From Bacteroidota bacterium (GTDB taxonomy: Bacteria; Bacteroidota; Bacteroidia; Flavobacteriales; Weeksellaceae), in assembly GCA_023420435.1 (NCBI GenBank), contig JAEZWE010000111.1:1-7829 (forward strand): a DNA stretch of 7,829 nucleotides, written 5' to 3'. How positions within the stretch are numbered: the first letter of the stretch is position 1; every line of letters starts with the position of its first letter. Positions 1 to 5,803 of this stretch are shown here, piece after piece. Below the pieces are notes generated by a model. The model was given only the letters and a program-made list of their open reading frames with translations, was not told the DNA's origin and made no database searches. A program made the position numbers and the translations under genes.

Positions 1-1070
1 CCATTAAGGAAAGTGCAAGTATGCGATATAACCAAATTTTATCACAATTTCCTGATGAAAAAACGATGCTACAGATGTATAAATTTCGTACGGCTTACGA
101 AATGAAATCTTATATTGAGAAAAGTGACACTGATCAATATTATGGACAGGCAAAATATGGTAGAATTACTGAAAAAGCAGACGTAACACCTAATGAAGTT
201 ACGGATTTTTACAACACCCACAAACTTCAGTTTCCGGAAGTAAAAGATGAAGTTACCATTGCGCAAATCAGTATATATCCAAAATTAACGGATGCACATA
301 AAGACGAAATTATTGCAAAACTGAATAAAATAAAGCAGGATATTTTAACCGGAGAAAGTTTTGAAAGCCAAGCAAGAATTTATTCAGAAGATCCTGGTTC
401 TGCTTCAAATGGTGGACTTTACACCAATATTTCTCGTGGAAAAATGGTGAAACAGTTTGAAGCTGCGGCTTTAAATCTTCAGGAAGGTGAAATTTCTGAA
501 CCTGTGGAATCTGAATTCGGTTTTCACTTGATTCAATTAGTAAAAAAATCAGGAAAATTATATGATGCAAGACATATCTTGATTATGGCAAAACCAACTG
601 ATGAAGAAATTGCAGCGACTAAAACTCAATTAGAAAATATAAAAACGCAAATTGAAAGTGGAAAAATGACTTTTAAAGAAGCAGCTTTTAAATATTCAGA
701 TGATAAGAAAACAAAATTTAACGGAGGTGTTTTAAATAATCCTGAAGACGGTTCAACAAAAATTGAAAAAGAAAGCCTTTCTGCAAATGTTGCTTATCAA
801 TTGGCGGGAATTAATAAAGGAGATCTTTCAGAAGTTTTTGAGGATGAACTCAACCAAAAGAAAATCGTTACTTTAATTAAGGTGGAAGATTCAATTCCGG
901 CACATCAGTTAACCATTGAAACGGATTACAACCGTATTAAACAAATGGCGCTAAGAAAAAAGCAAAACGATATGGTTGAAAAATGGGTGAAACAAGAAAT
1001 TCCAAATACTTTTGTTTCCATCAATAACCGTTATGATAACTGCGGATTTAAAGCAAAATGGACAAAATAA
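1..1070 (+). CDS. SurA-like peptidyl-prolyl cis-trans isomerase (5' truncated by window edge)
   Basis: Periplasmic parvulin-type prolyl isomerase/chaperone that would help outer-membrane and secreted proteins fold. The reading frame is open to the left edge (codons for I-K-E-S-A-S precede the ATG at 21), so that ATG is probably internal; the signal peptide and most of the SurA N-terminal chaperone domain would lie outside the window. Numbering from the ATG at 21, the end of the N-terminal helical domain covers about residues 1-65. A first PpiC/rotamase domain spans about 75-175 and has the typical SxDPGSASNGG (122-132) and FGFHLIQL (166-173) motifs. A second domain begins at the DARHILI motif (182-188), includes KYSDD and NGG (224-236), and looks more divergent. 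The protein ends in a lysine-rich tail. A hairpin terminator follows 20 bp after the stop, so this is the last gene of its transcript. Family assignment is firm. Whether it is the true SurA orthologue or a paralogue cannot be decided here. Confidence 0.9.
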   Translation, partial: IKESASMRYNQILSQFPDEKTMLQMYKFRTAYEMKSYIEKSDTDQYYGQAKYGRITEKADVTPNEVTDFYNTHKLQFPEVKDEVTIAQISIYPKLTDAHKDEIIAKLNKIKQDILTGESFESQARIYSEDPGSASNGGLYTNISRGKMVKQFEAAALNLQEGEISEPVESEFGFHLIQLVKKSGKLYDARHILIMAKPTDEEIAATKTQLENIKTQIESGKMTFKEAAFKYSDDKKTKFNGGVLNNPEDGSTKIEKESLSANVAYQLAGINKGDLSEVFEDELNQKKIVTLIKVEDSIPAHQLTIETDYNRIKQMALRKKQNDMVEKWVKQEIPNTFVSINNRYDNCGFKAKWTK

Positions 1071-1089
1071 TTTGTCTAAAAAATACAAC

Positions 1090-1118
1090 AATCCTTCAGA
1101 ATTTCTGGAGGATTTTTT
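1090..1118 (+). terminator. Rho-independent terminator after the isomerase gene
   Basis: An 11-bp stem (left arm 1090-1100, AATCCTTCAGA; right arm 1104-1114, TCTGGAGGATT) with one G-T wobble and an ATT loop overlaps a run of six T (1113-1118). It begins 20 bp after the isomerase stop codon. This is the textbook form of an intrinsic terminator on the plus strand. It also limits where the next gene's promoter and start codon can be. Confidence 0.88.
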
Positions 1119-1174
1119 AATTTTACCCAATGAGTAATTTTATAGATTTCGGTTCCGCAAAAAAAATGAAGGAA

Positions 1175-2119
1175 ATGAACGAAAACCAAAACAGAATTTC
1201 AAAACTTTTTAATATCAAATATCCGGTCATTCAAGGGGGAATGATTTGGCATTCCGGTTGGAAATTGGCTTCTGCAGTTTCAAATTGTGGAGGTTTGGGA
1301 CTTATAGGTGCAGGAAGTATGTATCCTGATATTCTTCGTGAAAATATTCAAAAATGTAAATTGGCTACCGATAAACCTTTTGGTGTCAATGTACCGATGT
1401 TGTATCCTAATTTGGAAGAAATTATTCAAATTATTATAGAGGAAGACATAAAAATTGTTTTTACCTCTGCCGGAAATCCTAAAACGTACACCGAAATTCT
1501 TCAAAAAGAAGGAATTAAAGTAGCTCATGTAGTTTCTTCTACAAAATTTGCGGTAAAATGTGAAGATGCCGGTGTTGATGCTATTGTAGCAGAAGGTTTT
1601 GAAGCGGGTGGACATAACGGAAGAGATGAGACAACAACCATGGTTTTAATTCCTAATGTTAAAAAAAATATTTCTAAACCGTTAATTGCTGCTGGTGGAA
1701 TTGCTTTGGGTTCCCAAATGAAAGCTGCTATGATTTTAGGGGCAGATGGAGTACAAATCGGTTCCCGTTTTGCAGCAACTACCGAAGCCAGTTCTCACGA
1801 TATTTGGAAACAGAAAATGATTAGTTTAAATGAAGGAGATACGCAATTAACATTAAAAGAATTAGCGCCGGTTCGCTTGGTGAAAAATAAATTTTTCTAC
1901 GATGTGGAAAGACTTTATGAAACCGGAAGAAATGTTGAGGCTTTGAAAGAAACTTTAGGAAGAGCCCGTGCAAAAAGAGGAATGTTTGAAGGCGATTTGG
2001 AAGAAGGCGAGTTGGAGATAGGACAAGTTTCGGCTTTGTTGGATGATATTCTACCTGTAGAAACCGTCTTTAAAAATTTGCTTCGAGAATTTGAAGAAGC
2101 GGATTTTTCAAAATTTTAG
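1175..2119 (+). CDS. Nitronate monooxygenase / FabK-like FMN-dependent TIM-barrel enzyme
   Basis: FMN-binding (beta/alpha)8 protein of the 2-nitropropane dioxygenase/NPD family, which covers nitronate monooxygenases and the enoyl-ACP reductase FabK. With the ATG at 1175 the protein has 314 residues. Visible motifs are QGGM (20-23), GGLGLIGAG (39-47), GVNVP (70-74), EAGGHNG (143-149) with the conserved active-site histidine H147, AAGG (172-175), and the phosphate-binding GADGVQIGSRF (189-199). In-frame ATGs also exist at 1130 and 1166. I prefer 1175 because family members usually begin just before the N-R-I-S-K-L-F strand and because the ATG at 1130 lies only 11 bases after the upstream terminator's T-run. 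The gene stands alone and its own terminator is not obvious. The motifs do not separate nitronate oxidation from enoyl-ACP reduction. No other fatty-acid synthesis gene is adjacent, so the general family name is safer. Confidence 0.88.
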   Translation: MNENQNRISKLFNIKYPVIQGGMIWHSGWKLASAVSNCGGLGLIGAGSMYPDILRENIQKCKLATDKPFGVNVPMLYPNLEEIIQIIIEEDIKIVFTSAGNPKTYTEILQKEGIKVAHVVSSTKFAVKCEDAGVDAIVAEGFEAGGHNGRDETTTMVLIPNVKKNISKPLIAAGGIALGSQMKAAMILGADGVQIGSRFAATTEASSHDIWKQKMISLNEGDTQLTLKELAPVRLVKNKFFYDVERLYETGRNVEALKETLGRARAKRGMFEGDLEEGELEIGQVSALLDDILPVETVFKNLLREFEEADFSKF

Positions 2120-2157
2120 AAAATTTCCATTCATTTTAAGCTGATTTTTGTCAGTGT

Positions 2158-2192
2158 ATGACTGTACTCATATTTTTCCGTGATGCAGTCAT
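2158..2192. promoter_or_regulatory. Candidate operator: inverted repeat upstream of the Fe-S repair gene
   Basis: A perfect 7-bp inverted repeat, ATGACTG (2158-2164) and CAGTCAT (2186-2192), is separated by 21 bp and ends two bases before the -7 box. A smaller partly overlapping inverted repeat, GTCA (2150-2153) and TGAC (2159-2162), shares the left arm. Genes for RIC/YtfE proteins are commonly controlled by nitric-oxide-responsive regulators, so a binding site is expected here. Which regulator binds cannot be told from the sequence. A 7-bp repeat can also arise by chance. Confidence 0.4.
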
Positions 2193-2194
2193 CT

Positions 2195-2202
2195 TACATT
2201 TG
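2195..2202 (+). promoter_or_regulatory. Bacteroidota-type -7 promoter element (TACATTTG) for the Fe-S repair gene
   Basis: TACATTTG matches the Bacteroidota -7 consensus TAnnTTTG exactly and lies 22 bp before the ATG at 2225, leaving a short leader. No TTG-type -33 element is seen at the usual 17-23 bp spacing (the region is TATTTTTCCG). That would fit a promoter needing an activator. Confidence 0.65.
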
Positions 2203-2224
2203 TTCGTAATAATAGAAGAACATT

Positions 2225-2941
2225 ATGATTACAAAAGAACAAACCATAGGAGAAATTGTTGCCGAAGATTTCCGTGCTGCTGCCGTTTTTAAGAAATTCG
2301 GAATCGATTTTTGCTGTAAGGGAAATCGTAATATTGAGGAAGCCTGCTCAATTAAGAATATTGAGCCTTCCAAAGTTTATGAAGCCCTTTCTCAAATTCC
2401 GTCTGCAGGAAAAAGAGAAATTGATTTCACTTTGTGGCCTTTAGATTTACTTGCAGATTATGTGGAAAAAACACACCACCGTTATGTGGAAGAAAAGACT
2501 CCCATTTTACTTCAATTTCTGAATAAAGTCTCAAAAGTTCACGGAAACAGACATCCGGAACTTCAAGAAGTGTATGAGCTTTTCGAAGAATCTGCTCACG
2601 ATTTGGCAGCACATATGAAAAAAGAAGAATTGATACTTTTTCCTTTTATCCGGTTAATGGTGGAAGCAGAAAAATCTGGAAATGAACTGAGAATACCACA
2701 TTTTGGGACGGTTGAAAACCCAGTAGAAATGATGAAACACGAACATACTGTGGAAGGAGAACGATTTGCAAAGATTGCAGAATTAACCAATAACTACCAA
2801 TTTCCTGCGGATGCATGCAATACGTATCAAGTAACTTTTAAAATGCTGGAAGAATTTGAAAACGATTTGCACCGCCATATTCATTTGGAGAATAATATTC
2901 TCTTTCCAAAATCTATTGAACTGGAGAAAAAATTTCAATAA
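2225..2941 (+). CDS. ric: Iron-sulfur cluster repair di-iron protein (RIC/YtfE/ScdA family)
   Basis: Cytoplasmic hemerythrin-like di-iron protein. The family repairs Fe-S clusters damaged by nitric oxide or oxidants and is proposed to act in NO metabolism or iron donation. The 238 residues have the full family layout. An N-terminal DUF542/ScdA_N domain (about 3-60) carries the D-F-C-C-K-G motif with C30 and C31. Two hemerythrin HHE helical halves follow (about 75-145 and 165-235). Likely di-iron ligands, by analogy with YtfE, are H84, H130 and E134 (HxxxE), H174, and H218 and E222 (the second HxxxE, inside HRHIHLENN). The length is close to YtfE and ScdA (about 220 residues), so the gene appears complete. 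The ATG at 2225 starts directly at the domain's first residues. It is monocistronic, with its own promoter upstream and a strong hairpin 29 bp after the stop. The upstream inverted repeat suggests regulated expression. ytfE and scdA are the alternative symbols. Confidence 0.94.
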   Translation: MITKEQTIGEIVAEDFRAAAVFKKFGIDFCCKGNRNIEEACSIKNIEPSKVYEALSQIPSAGKREIDFTLWPLDLLADYVEKTHHRYVEEKTPILLQFLNKVSKVHGNRHPELQEVYELFEESAHDLAAHMKKEELILFPFIRLMVEAEKSGNELRIPHFGTVENPVEMMKHEHTVEGERFAKIAELTNNYQFPADACNTYQVTFKMLEEFENDLHRHIHLENNILFPKSIELEKKFQ

Positions 2942-2969
2942 CCAAGTAAAATAATTAAATTTACTATTT

Positions 2970-3005
2970 TGAAAAAACATTTAAGCACGCTTAAATGTTT
3001 TTTCA
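2970..3005 (+). terminator. Terminator after the Fe-S repair gene, A/T-flanked and probably bidirectional
   Basis: A perfect 16-bp inverted repeat (2970-2985 and 2990-3005) has a CACG loop. The 5' arm starts with six A and the 3' arm ends with six T, so it can terminate transcription in either direction. It lies 29 bp after the repair gene's stop, between two convergent transcription units. Confidence 0.85.
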
Positions 3006-3014
3006 TTTTGTAAA

Positions 3015-3049
3015 TAAATTCGGCTGCGCCAAAGGCGCAGCCGAATTTA
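3015..3049 (-). terminator. GC-core hairpin, likely terminator of the transketolase pair
   Basis: A perfect 16-bp stem (3015-3030 and 3034-3049) with a 3-bp loop has the core CGGCTGCGCC/GGCGCAGCCG, very GC-rich for this AT-rich region. It starts 23 bp after the minus-strand stop of the transketolase C-terminal gene. Read on the minus strand, the stem is followed by a T-rich stretch (AATTTATTTA), as expected of an intrinsic terminator. Together with the neighbouring hairpin it insulates two convergent genes. Confidence 0.75.
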
Positions 3050-3071
3050 AAAATAAAATATTTTTCAGAAA

Positions 3072-4019
3072 TTATTTCTCTAAAATTCTTTTTACGGCTT
3101 CTTTTACAGCAGTTGAATCAATTTTATATTTTTTCATGAGTTCTGCTGGTGTTGCAGATTCTCCGAAAGTATCATTCACCGCAACAAATTCTTGTCTTGT
3201 AGGTCTTTTTCTTGCCAGCATTCCGGCAACAGATTCTCCTAAACCTCCTAAATAATTATGTTCTTCAGCAGTTACAATTTTTCCTGTTTTTTCTACCGAT
3301 TTTAAAATAATTTCTTCATCCAAAGGTTTGATGGTGTGGATGTTAATTACTTCACAAGAAATGCCTTCTTTTTCCAATTCATCAGCTGCCACCAAAGATT
3401 CCCAAACCAAATGTCCTGTGGCAACAATAGTTACATCGGTTCCTTCTTGCAATAAAATTCCCTTTCCGATTTCGAAAGGCATATCTTCCGGTAAAAAAAC
3501 AGGAACTGTAGGACGGCCAAATCTTAGGTAAACCGGACCTTCATAATCTGCAATCGCAATAGTTGCTGCTTTTGTTTGGTTATAATCACATGGATTTATG
3601 ACTACCATTCCCGGAAGCATTTTCATTAACCCCATATCTTCTAAAGTTTGGTGTGTGGCACCATCTTCACCCAAAGTTAACCCGGCGTGAGAAGCACAAA
3701 TTTTCACATTTTTTCCTGAATAAGCAATGCTTTGACGAATCTGATCATAAACTCTACAAGTTGAAAAATTCGCAAAAGTTCCCGTAAAAGGAATTTTTCC
3801 GTTAATCGTCAAACCTGCAGCAATTCCCATCATATTAGCTTCCGCAATCCCGACTTGGATAAATCTTTCCGGCGCTTTTTCAATGAATTTTTCCATTTTT
3901 AAAGAACCAATTAAGTCGGCACAAAGTGCAACAACATTGGGGTTTTTATCTGCCAATTCGGCAAGTCCGGCTCCAAATCCGCTTCTTGTATCTTTTTTTT
4001 CGGTGTATGTATATTTCAT
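3072..4019 (-). CDS. tkt: Transketolase, C-terminal subunit (split transketolase)
   Basis: Second half of a split thiamine-diphosphate-dependent transketolase of the non-oxidative pentose phosphate pathway, which transfers two-carbon ketol units between sugar phosphates in the cytoplasm. The 315 residues contain the pyrimidine-binding domain (about 3-170). It includes G-I-A-E-A-N-M (57-63), with E60 as the family's catalytic glutamate for cofactor activation, and a substrate-side HAGLTLGEDGATHQ motif (111-124). The transketolase C-terminal domain follows (about 185-310; TIVATG and IHTIKPLDEE are typical). The diphosphate-binding half is encoded 18 bp upstream, and the two products together make one catalytic unit. 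The ATG at 4019 fits the usual family start (M-K-Y-T-Y-T). The 18-bp gap has no clear Shine-Dalgarno, as is common in Bacteroidota. A related acetoin- or DXS-type enzyme is less likely, given the partner gene and motifs. Confidence 0.93.
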   Translation of the reverse strand: MKYTYTEKKDTRSGFGAGLAELADKNPNVVALCADLIGSLKMEKFIEKAPERFIQVGIAEANMMGIAAGLTINGKIPFTGTFANFSTCRVYDQIRQSIAYSGKNVKICASHAGLTLGEDGATHQTLEDMGLMKMLPGMVVINPCDYNQTKAATIAIADYEGPVYLRFGRPTVPVFLPEDMPFEIGKGILLQEGTDVTIVATGHLVWESLVAADELEKEGISCEVINIHTIKPLDEEIILKSVEKTGKIVTAEEHNYLGGLGESVAGMLARKRPTRQEFVAVNDTFGESATPAELMKKYKIDSTAVKEAVKRILEK

Positions 4020-4037
4020 TTTACTTTTTTCAAAAAA

Positions 4038-4889
4038 TTAATAATCAGCAGGAGCTTCCAGATACAATTGTTTTAGTCCGGTTTCCAATTGTTCATCATT
4101 GGGTGCTTTTCCGTGCCAAGCGTGGGTTCCCATCATATAATCAATTCCATTTCCCATTTCGGTGTGAAGAATTATTACGATAGGTTTACCTTTACCGGTT
4201 TCTGATTTTGCACGTTCTAAAATGGAAATAACGGTTTCTAAATCGTTTCCGTTTTTCTCTTCTAAAACTGTCCAACCAAAAGCTTCTAATTTGGCGTGAA
4301 GATTTCCTAATGATAAAACTTTATCTACATCACCATCAATTTGTCGGTTATTAAAATCTATGGTGGAAATAAGATTATCTACTTTGTTATGGGCAGCAAA
4401 CATCAAGGCTTCCCAAATTTGTCCTTCCTGCAATTCGCCATCACCATGAAGGGTATAAACCAAAGATTGATCACCATCTAATTTTTTTCCTAAAGCAGCG
4501 CCTATTGCTACAGAAAGACCTTGTCCTAAAGATCCTGAAGCTACACGAACACCAGGTAAACCTTCATGCGTTGTAGGATGTCCCTGTAAACGGGAATCCA
4601 ATTTTCTAAAAGTTCTTAATTCATCTACCGGAAAAAAACCGAATCTGGATAGGGTAGAATAGAAAACGGGTGAGATATGACCGTTGGAAAGAAAGAAAAG
4701 ATCTTCATTTTTACCTTCCATCGTAAAAGGAAGTTTGTAGTTCATCACTTTTCCATAAAGTGCAGTGAAATATTCTGTACAGCCTAAACTTCCGCCGGGA
4801 TGTCCGGAATTTACAGCATGCACCATACGCAAAATATCCCTTCTGATTTGTGTTGTAAGAGATTTTAGCTCTTCCATACTTTTACTCAT
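4038..4889 (-). CDS. tkt: Transketolase, N-terminal ThDP-binding subunit (split transketolase)
   Basis: First half of the split transketolase, carrying the thiamine diphosphate and Mg2+ site. The 283 residues show GHPGGS (29-34) with H30, SGSLGQGL (118-125), and the classic ThDP motif starting GDGELQEG (149-156) and ending with N180-N181. H259 lies in THAWHGK and corresponds to a conserved active-site histidine region. The frame can be extended to a TTG at 4913, but that TTG overlaps the promoter -7 box TAAATTTG (4918-4911). I therefore chose the ATG at 4889 (M-S-K-S-M-E-E-L). It is the first gene of a two-gene operon with the C-terminal subunit 18 bp downstream. Both halves are intact, so this is the natural split form known in many Bacteroidota, Firmicutes and archaea rather than a frameshift. 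Confidence 0.93.
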   Translation of the reverse strand: MSKSMEELKSLTTQIRRDILRMVHAVNSGHPGGSLGCTEYFTALYGKVMNYKLPFTMEGKNEDLFFLSNGHISPVFYSTLSRFGFFPVDELRTFRKLDSRLQGHPTTHEGLPGVRVASGSLGQGLSVAIGAALGKKLDGDQSLVYTLHGDGELQEGQIWEALMFAAHNKVDNLISTIDFNNRQIDGDVDKVLSLGNLHAKLEAFGWTVLEEKNGNDLETVISILERAKSETGKGKPIVIILHTEMGNGIDYMMGTHAWHGKAPNDEQLETGLKQLYLEAPADY

Positions 4890-4901
4890 TATACTAGATT
4901 T

Positions 4902-4915
4902 ATTTGCGCGCAAAT
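4902..4915. promoter_or_regulatory. 14-bp perfect palindrome on the transketolase promoter
   Basis: ATTTGCGCGCAAAT is a perfect palindrome that overlaps the -7 element (4911-4918) and the expected transcription start of the transketolase operon. Its position suits an operator, where a bound dimer would block RNA polymerase. The GC core also stands out in an AT-rich intergenic region. No regulator is identified. Confidence 0.35.
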
Positions 4916-4918
4916 TTA
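4911..4918 (-). promoter_or_regulatory. Bacteroidota-type -7 promoter element (TAAATTTG) for the transketolase operon
   Basis: On the minus strand, TAAATTTG matches TAnnTTTG exactly and lies 21 bp before the chosen ATG at 4889. A TTG at -33 with normal spacing is not evident. The element rules against the TTG at 4913 as a start codon. Confidence 0.6.
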
Positions 4919-4944
4919 CAAATTTTCGGCGGGGTATGGAAATG

Positions 4945-4970
4945 AAAAAACCTACAAACTTGTAGGTTTT
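4945..4970 (-). terminator. Terminator of the symporter/GIY-YIG unit
   Basis: On the minus strand, a 10-bp stem (AAAACCTACA, 4970-4961, pairing with TGTAGGTTTT, 4956-4947) with a 4-nt loop runs into six T (4950-4945). The 5' arm overlaps the last two bases of the GIY-YIG gene's TAA stop codon. The terminator separates this unit from the transketolase promoter about 25 bp downstream. Confidence 0.85.
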
Positions 4971-5802
4971 AAGATTCTATACTTTTTAGAATTTTTCCAT
5001 CAGAGGTTTTCCATTCTGTTAAACCATTTGCGGCTCTACCCATAACAAATGAAGCTGCTAAAGAAGGACTTGAAAATATGTAATCTTCTGTAAACTCAAA
5101 ATTGGATAGAATGTTTTTTTGTATAAGTTCATCTCTTGAATTTTTGATTGAATTTCCTAAAGATGGAGTTTCAGTATTAGCGATTTTCGAACCTTTCAAA
5201 ACCAAAAAACCTTCGGAAGTTTGCTCTCCAATTGCATCGCAACCTCTCGCTGACTTTATAAATAAAAGTTCTTTCGGTTTGGAATTAATTGAAGTTTCAC
5301 GTTTTTCTTCAAAAACCTTGTGTCCTAAAGTATTCACCAAAAGTTTAATATTTTCGATGAATTCTTCCATCTCTGCTCTGTCAGATTCAGAAATTGAAGA
5401 TAATGTTGGCTTACAGCCATTTTCAATTTCATAACGATTTGTTTTACATGCTATATCGTGAAGTCGGTTTTCCAAATATTTTATATGGGCTTTATTGAGG
5501 TTTTCGTCTTTTGAGATAAATACAATTGTTTCTTTCCAAAAATCTTTTTGACTTAAATGTTGATTTAATCTGTTAAAAACATTTTCTGCTTCTCCAATGT
5601 AAACCAAATCTTTGTTATCTTCATTTTTCCCCAAAAGCAAATAAACAGCAGTGGAATTTAAATCTTTTCGGTCAATACAATCTTTTATTTTAATCCTCGG
5701 AATTTTATAGGCTTTACCTGTCCAATTGGATAGTTCGCAAGACATTCTTCCATTAGGATCCCCATCAATCAAAAATATTTTAATTGTTTTTCCGAAAGCC
5801 AT
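4969..5802 (-). CDS. GIY-YIG nuclease-family protein with C-terminal DUF4357
   Basis: 277-residue cytoplasmic protein whose biological role I do not know. A GIY-YIG nuclease fold is visible at about 50-135. The two strand motifs appear as V-Y-L-L-L-G (53-58) and V-Y-I-G-E (67-71). They are followed by the candidate catalytic arginine R78 with H82 (NRLNQH) and the candidate metal-binding glutamate E111 (Y-L-E-N-R-L). The catalytic positions therefore look intact. After a charged helical linker (about 140-180), a segment around C188-D-A-I-G-E-Q carries a short conserved-looking block. The C-terminal region (about 225-277, with SSPSLAASFVMGRAANG and a W-K-T-S-D-G-K motif) matches DUF4357. No signal peptide or membrane segment is seen. 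The gene begins one base after the symporter's stop codon, with an AAAGGA ribosome site inside the symporter's end, so it is co-transcribed and probably translationally coupled. A terminator starts at its stop codon. Members of this family are scattered and accessory. DNA cleavage is plausible but unproven. Confidence 0.88.
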   Translation of the reverse strand: MAFGKTIKIFLIDGDPNGRMSCELSNWTGKAYKIPRIKIKDCIDRKDLNSTAVYLLLGKNEDNKDLVYIGEAENVFNRLNQHLSQKDFWKETIVFISKDENLNKAHIKYLENRLHDIACKTNRYEIENGCKPTLSSISESDRAEMEEFIENIKLLVNTLGHKVFEEKRETSINSKPKELLFIKSARGCDAIGEQTSEGFLVLKGSKIANTETPSLGNSIKNSRDELIQKNILSNFEFTEDYIFSSPSLAASFVMGRAANGLTEWKTSDGKILKSIES

Positions 5803-5803
5803 A

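Noticed and set aside
310..570. Minus-strand open frame opposite the isomerase gene
   Set aside because: It is antisense to a well-matched parvulin domain, with no promoter or family features. It is a by-product of the coding strand's composition.
2105..2128. A/T-only inverted repeat AAATTTT/AAAATTT at the end of the flavoprotein gene as a terminator
   Set aside because: The stem is seven A/T pairs with a 2-nt loop and no following T-run, so it is too weak to call. It overlaps the coding end and is likely compositional.
2995..3255. Plus-strand open frame of 86 codons
   Set aside because: It runs through both hairpins and antisense to the transketolase C-terminal gene, whose family match is clear. 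The protein has no recognisable features.
3072..4889. Two-piece transketolase as a frameshifted or broken gene
   Set aside because: Each half has a complete domain set, a proper start and stop, and an 18-bp spacer. Split transketolase is a known natural form.
4890..4913. Longer transketolase N-terminal start at a TTG codon (4913)
   Set aside because: The TTG overlaps the TAAATTTG -7 element and the palindrome, so it would lie before the transcription start. The ATG at 4889 fits the family's N terminus.
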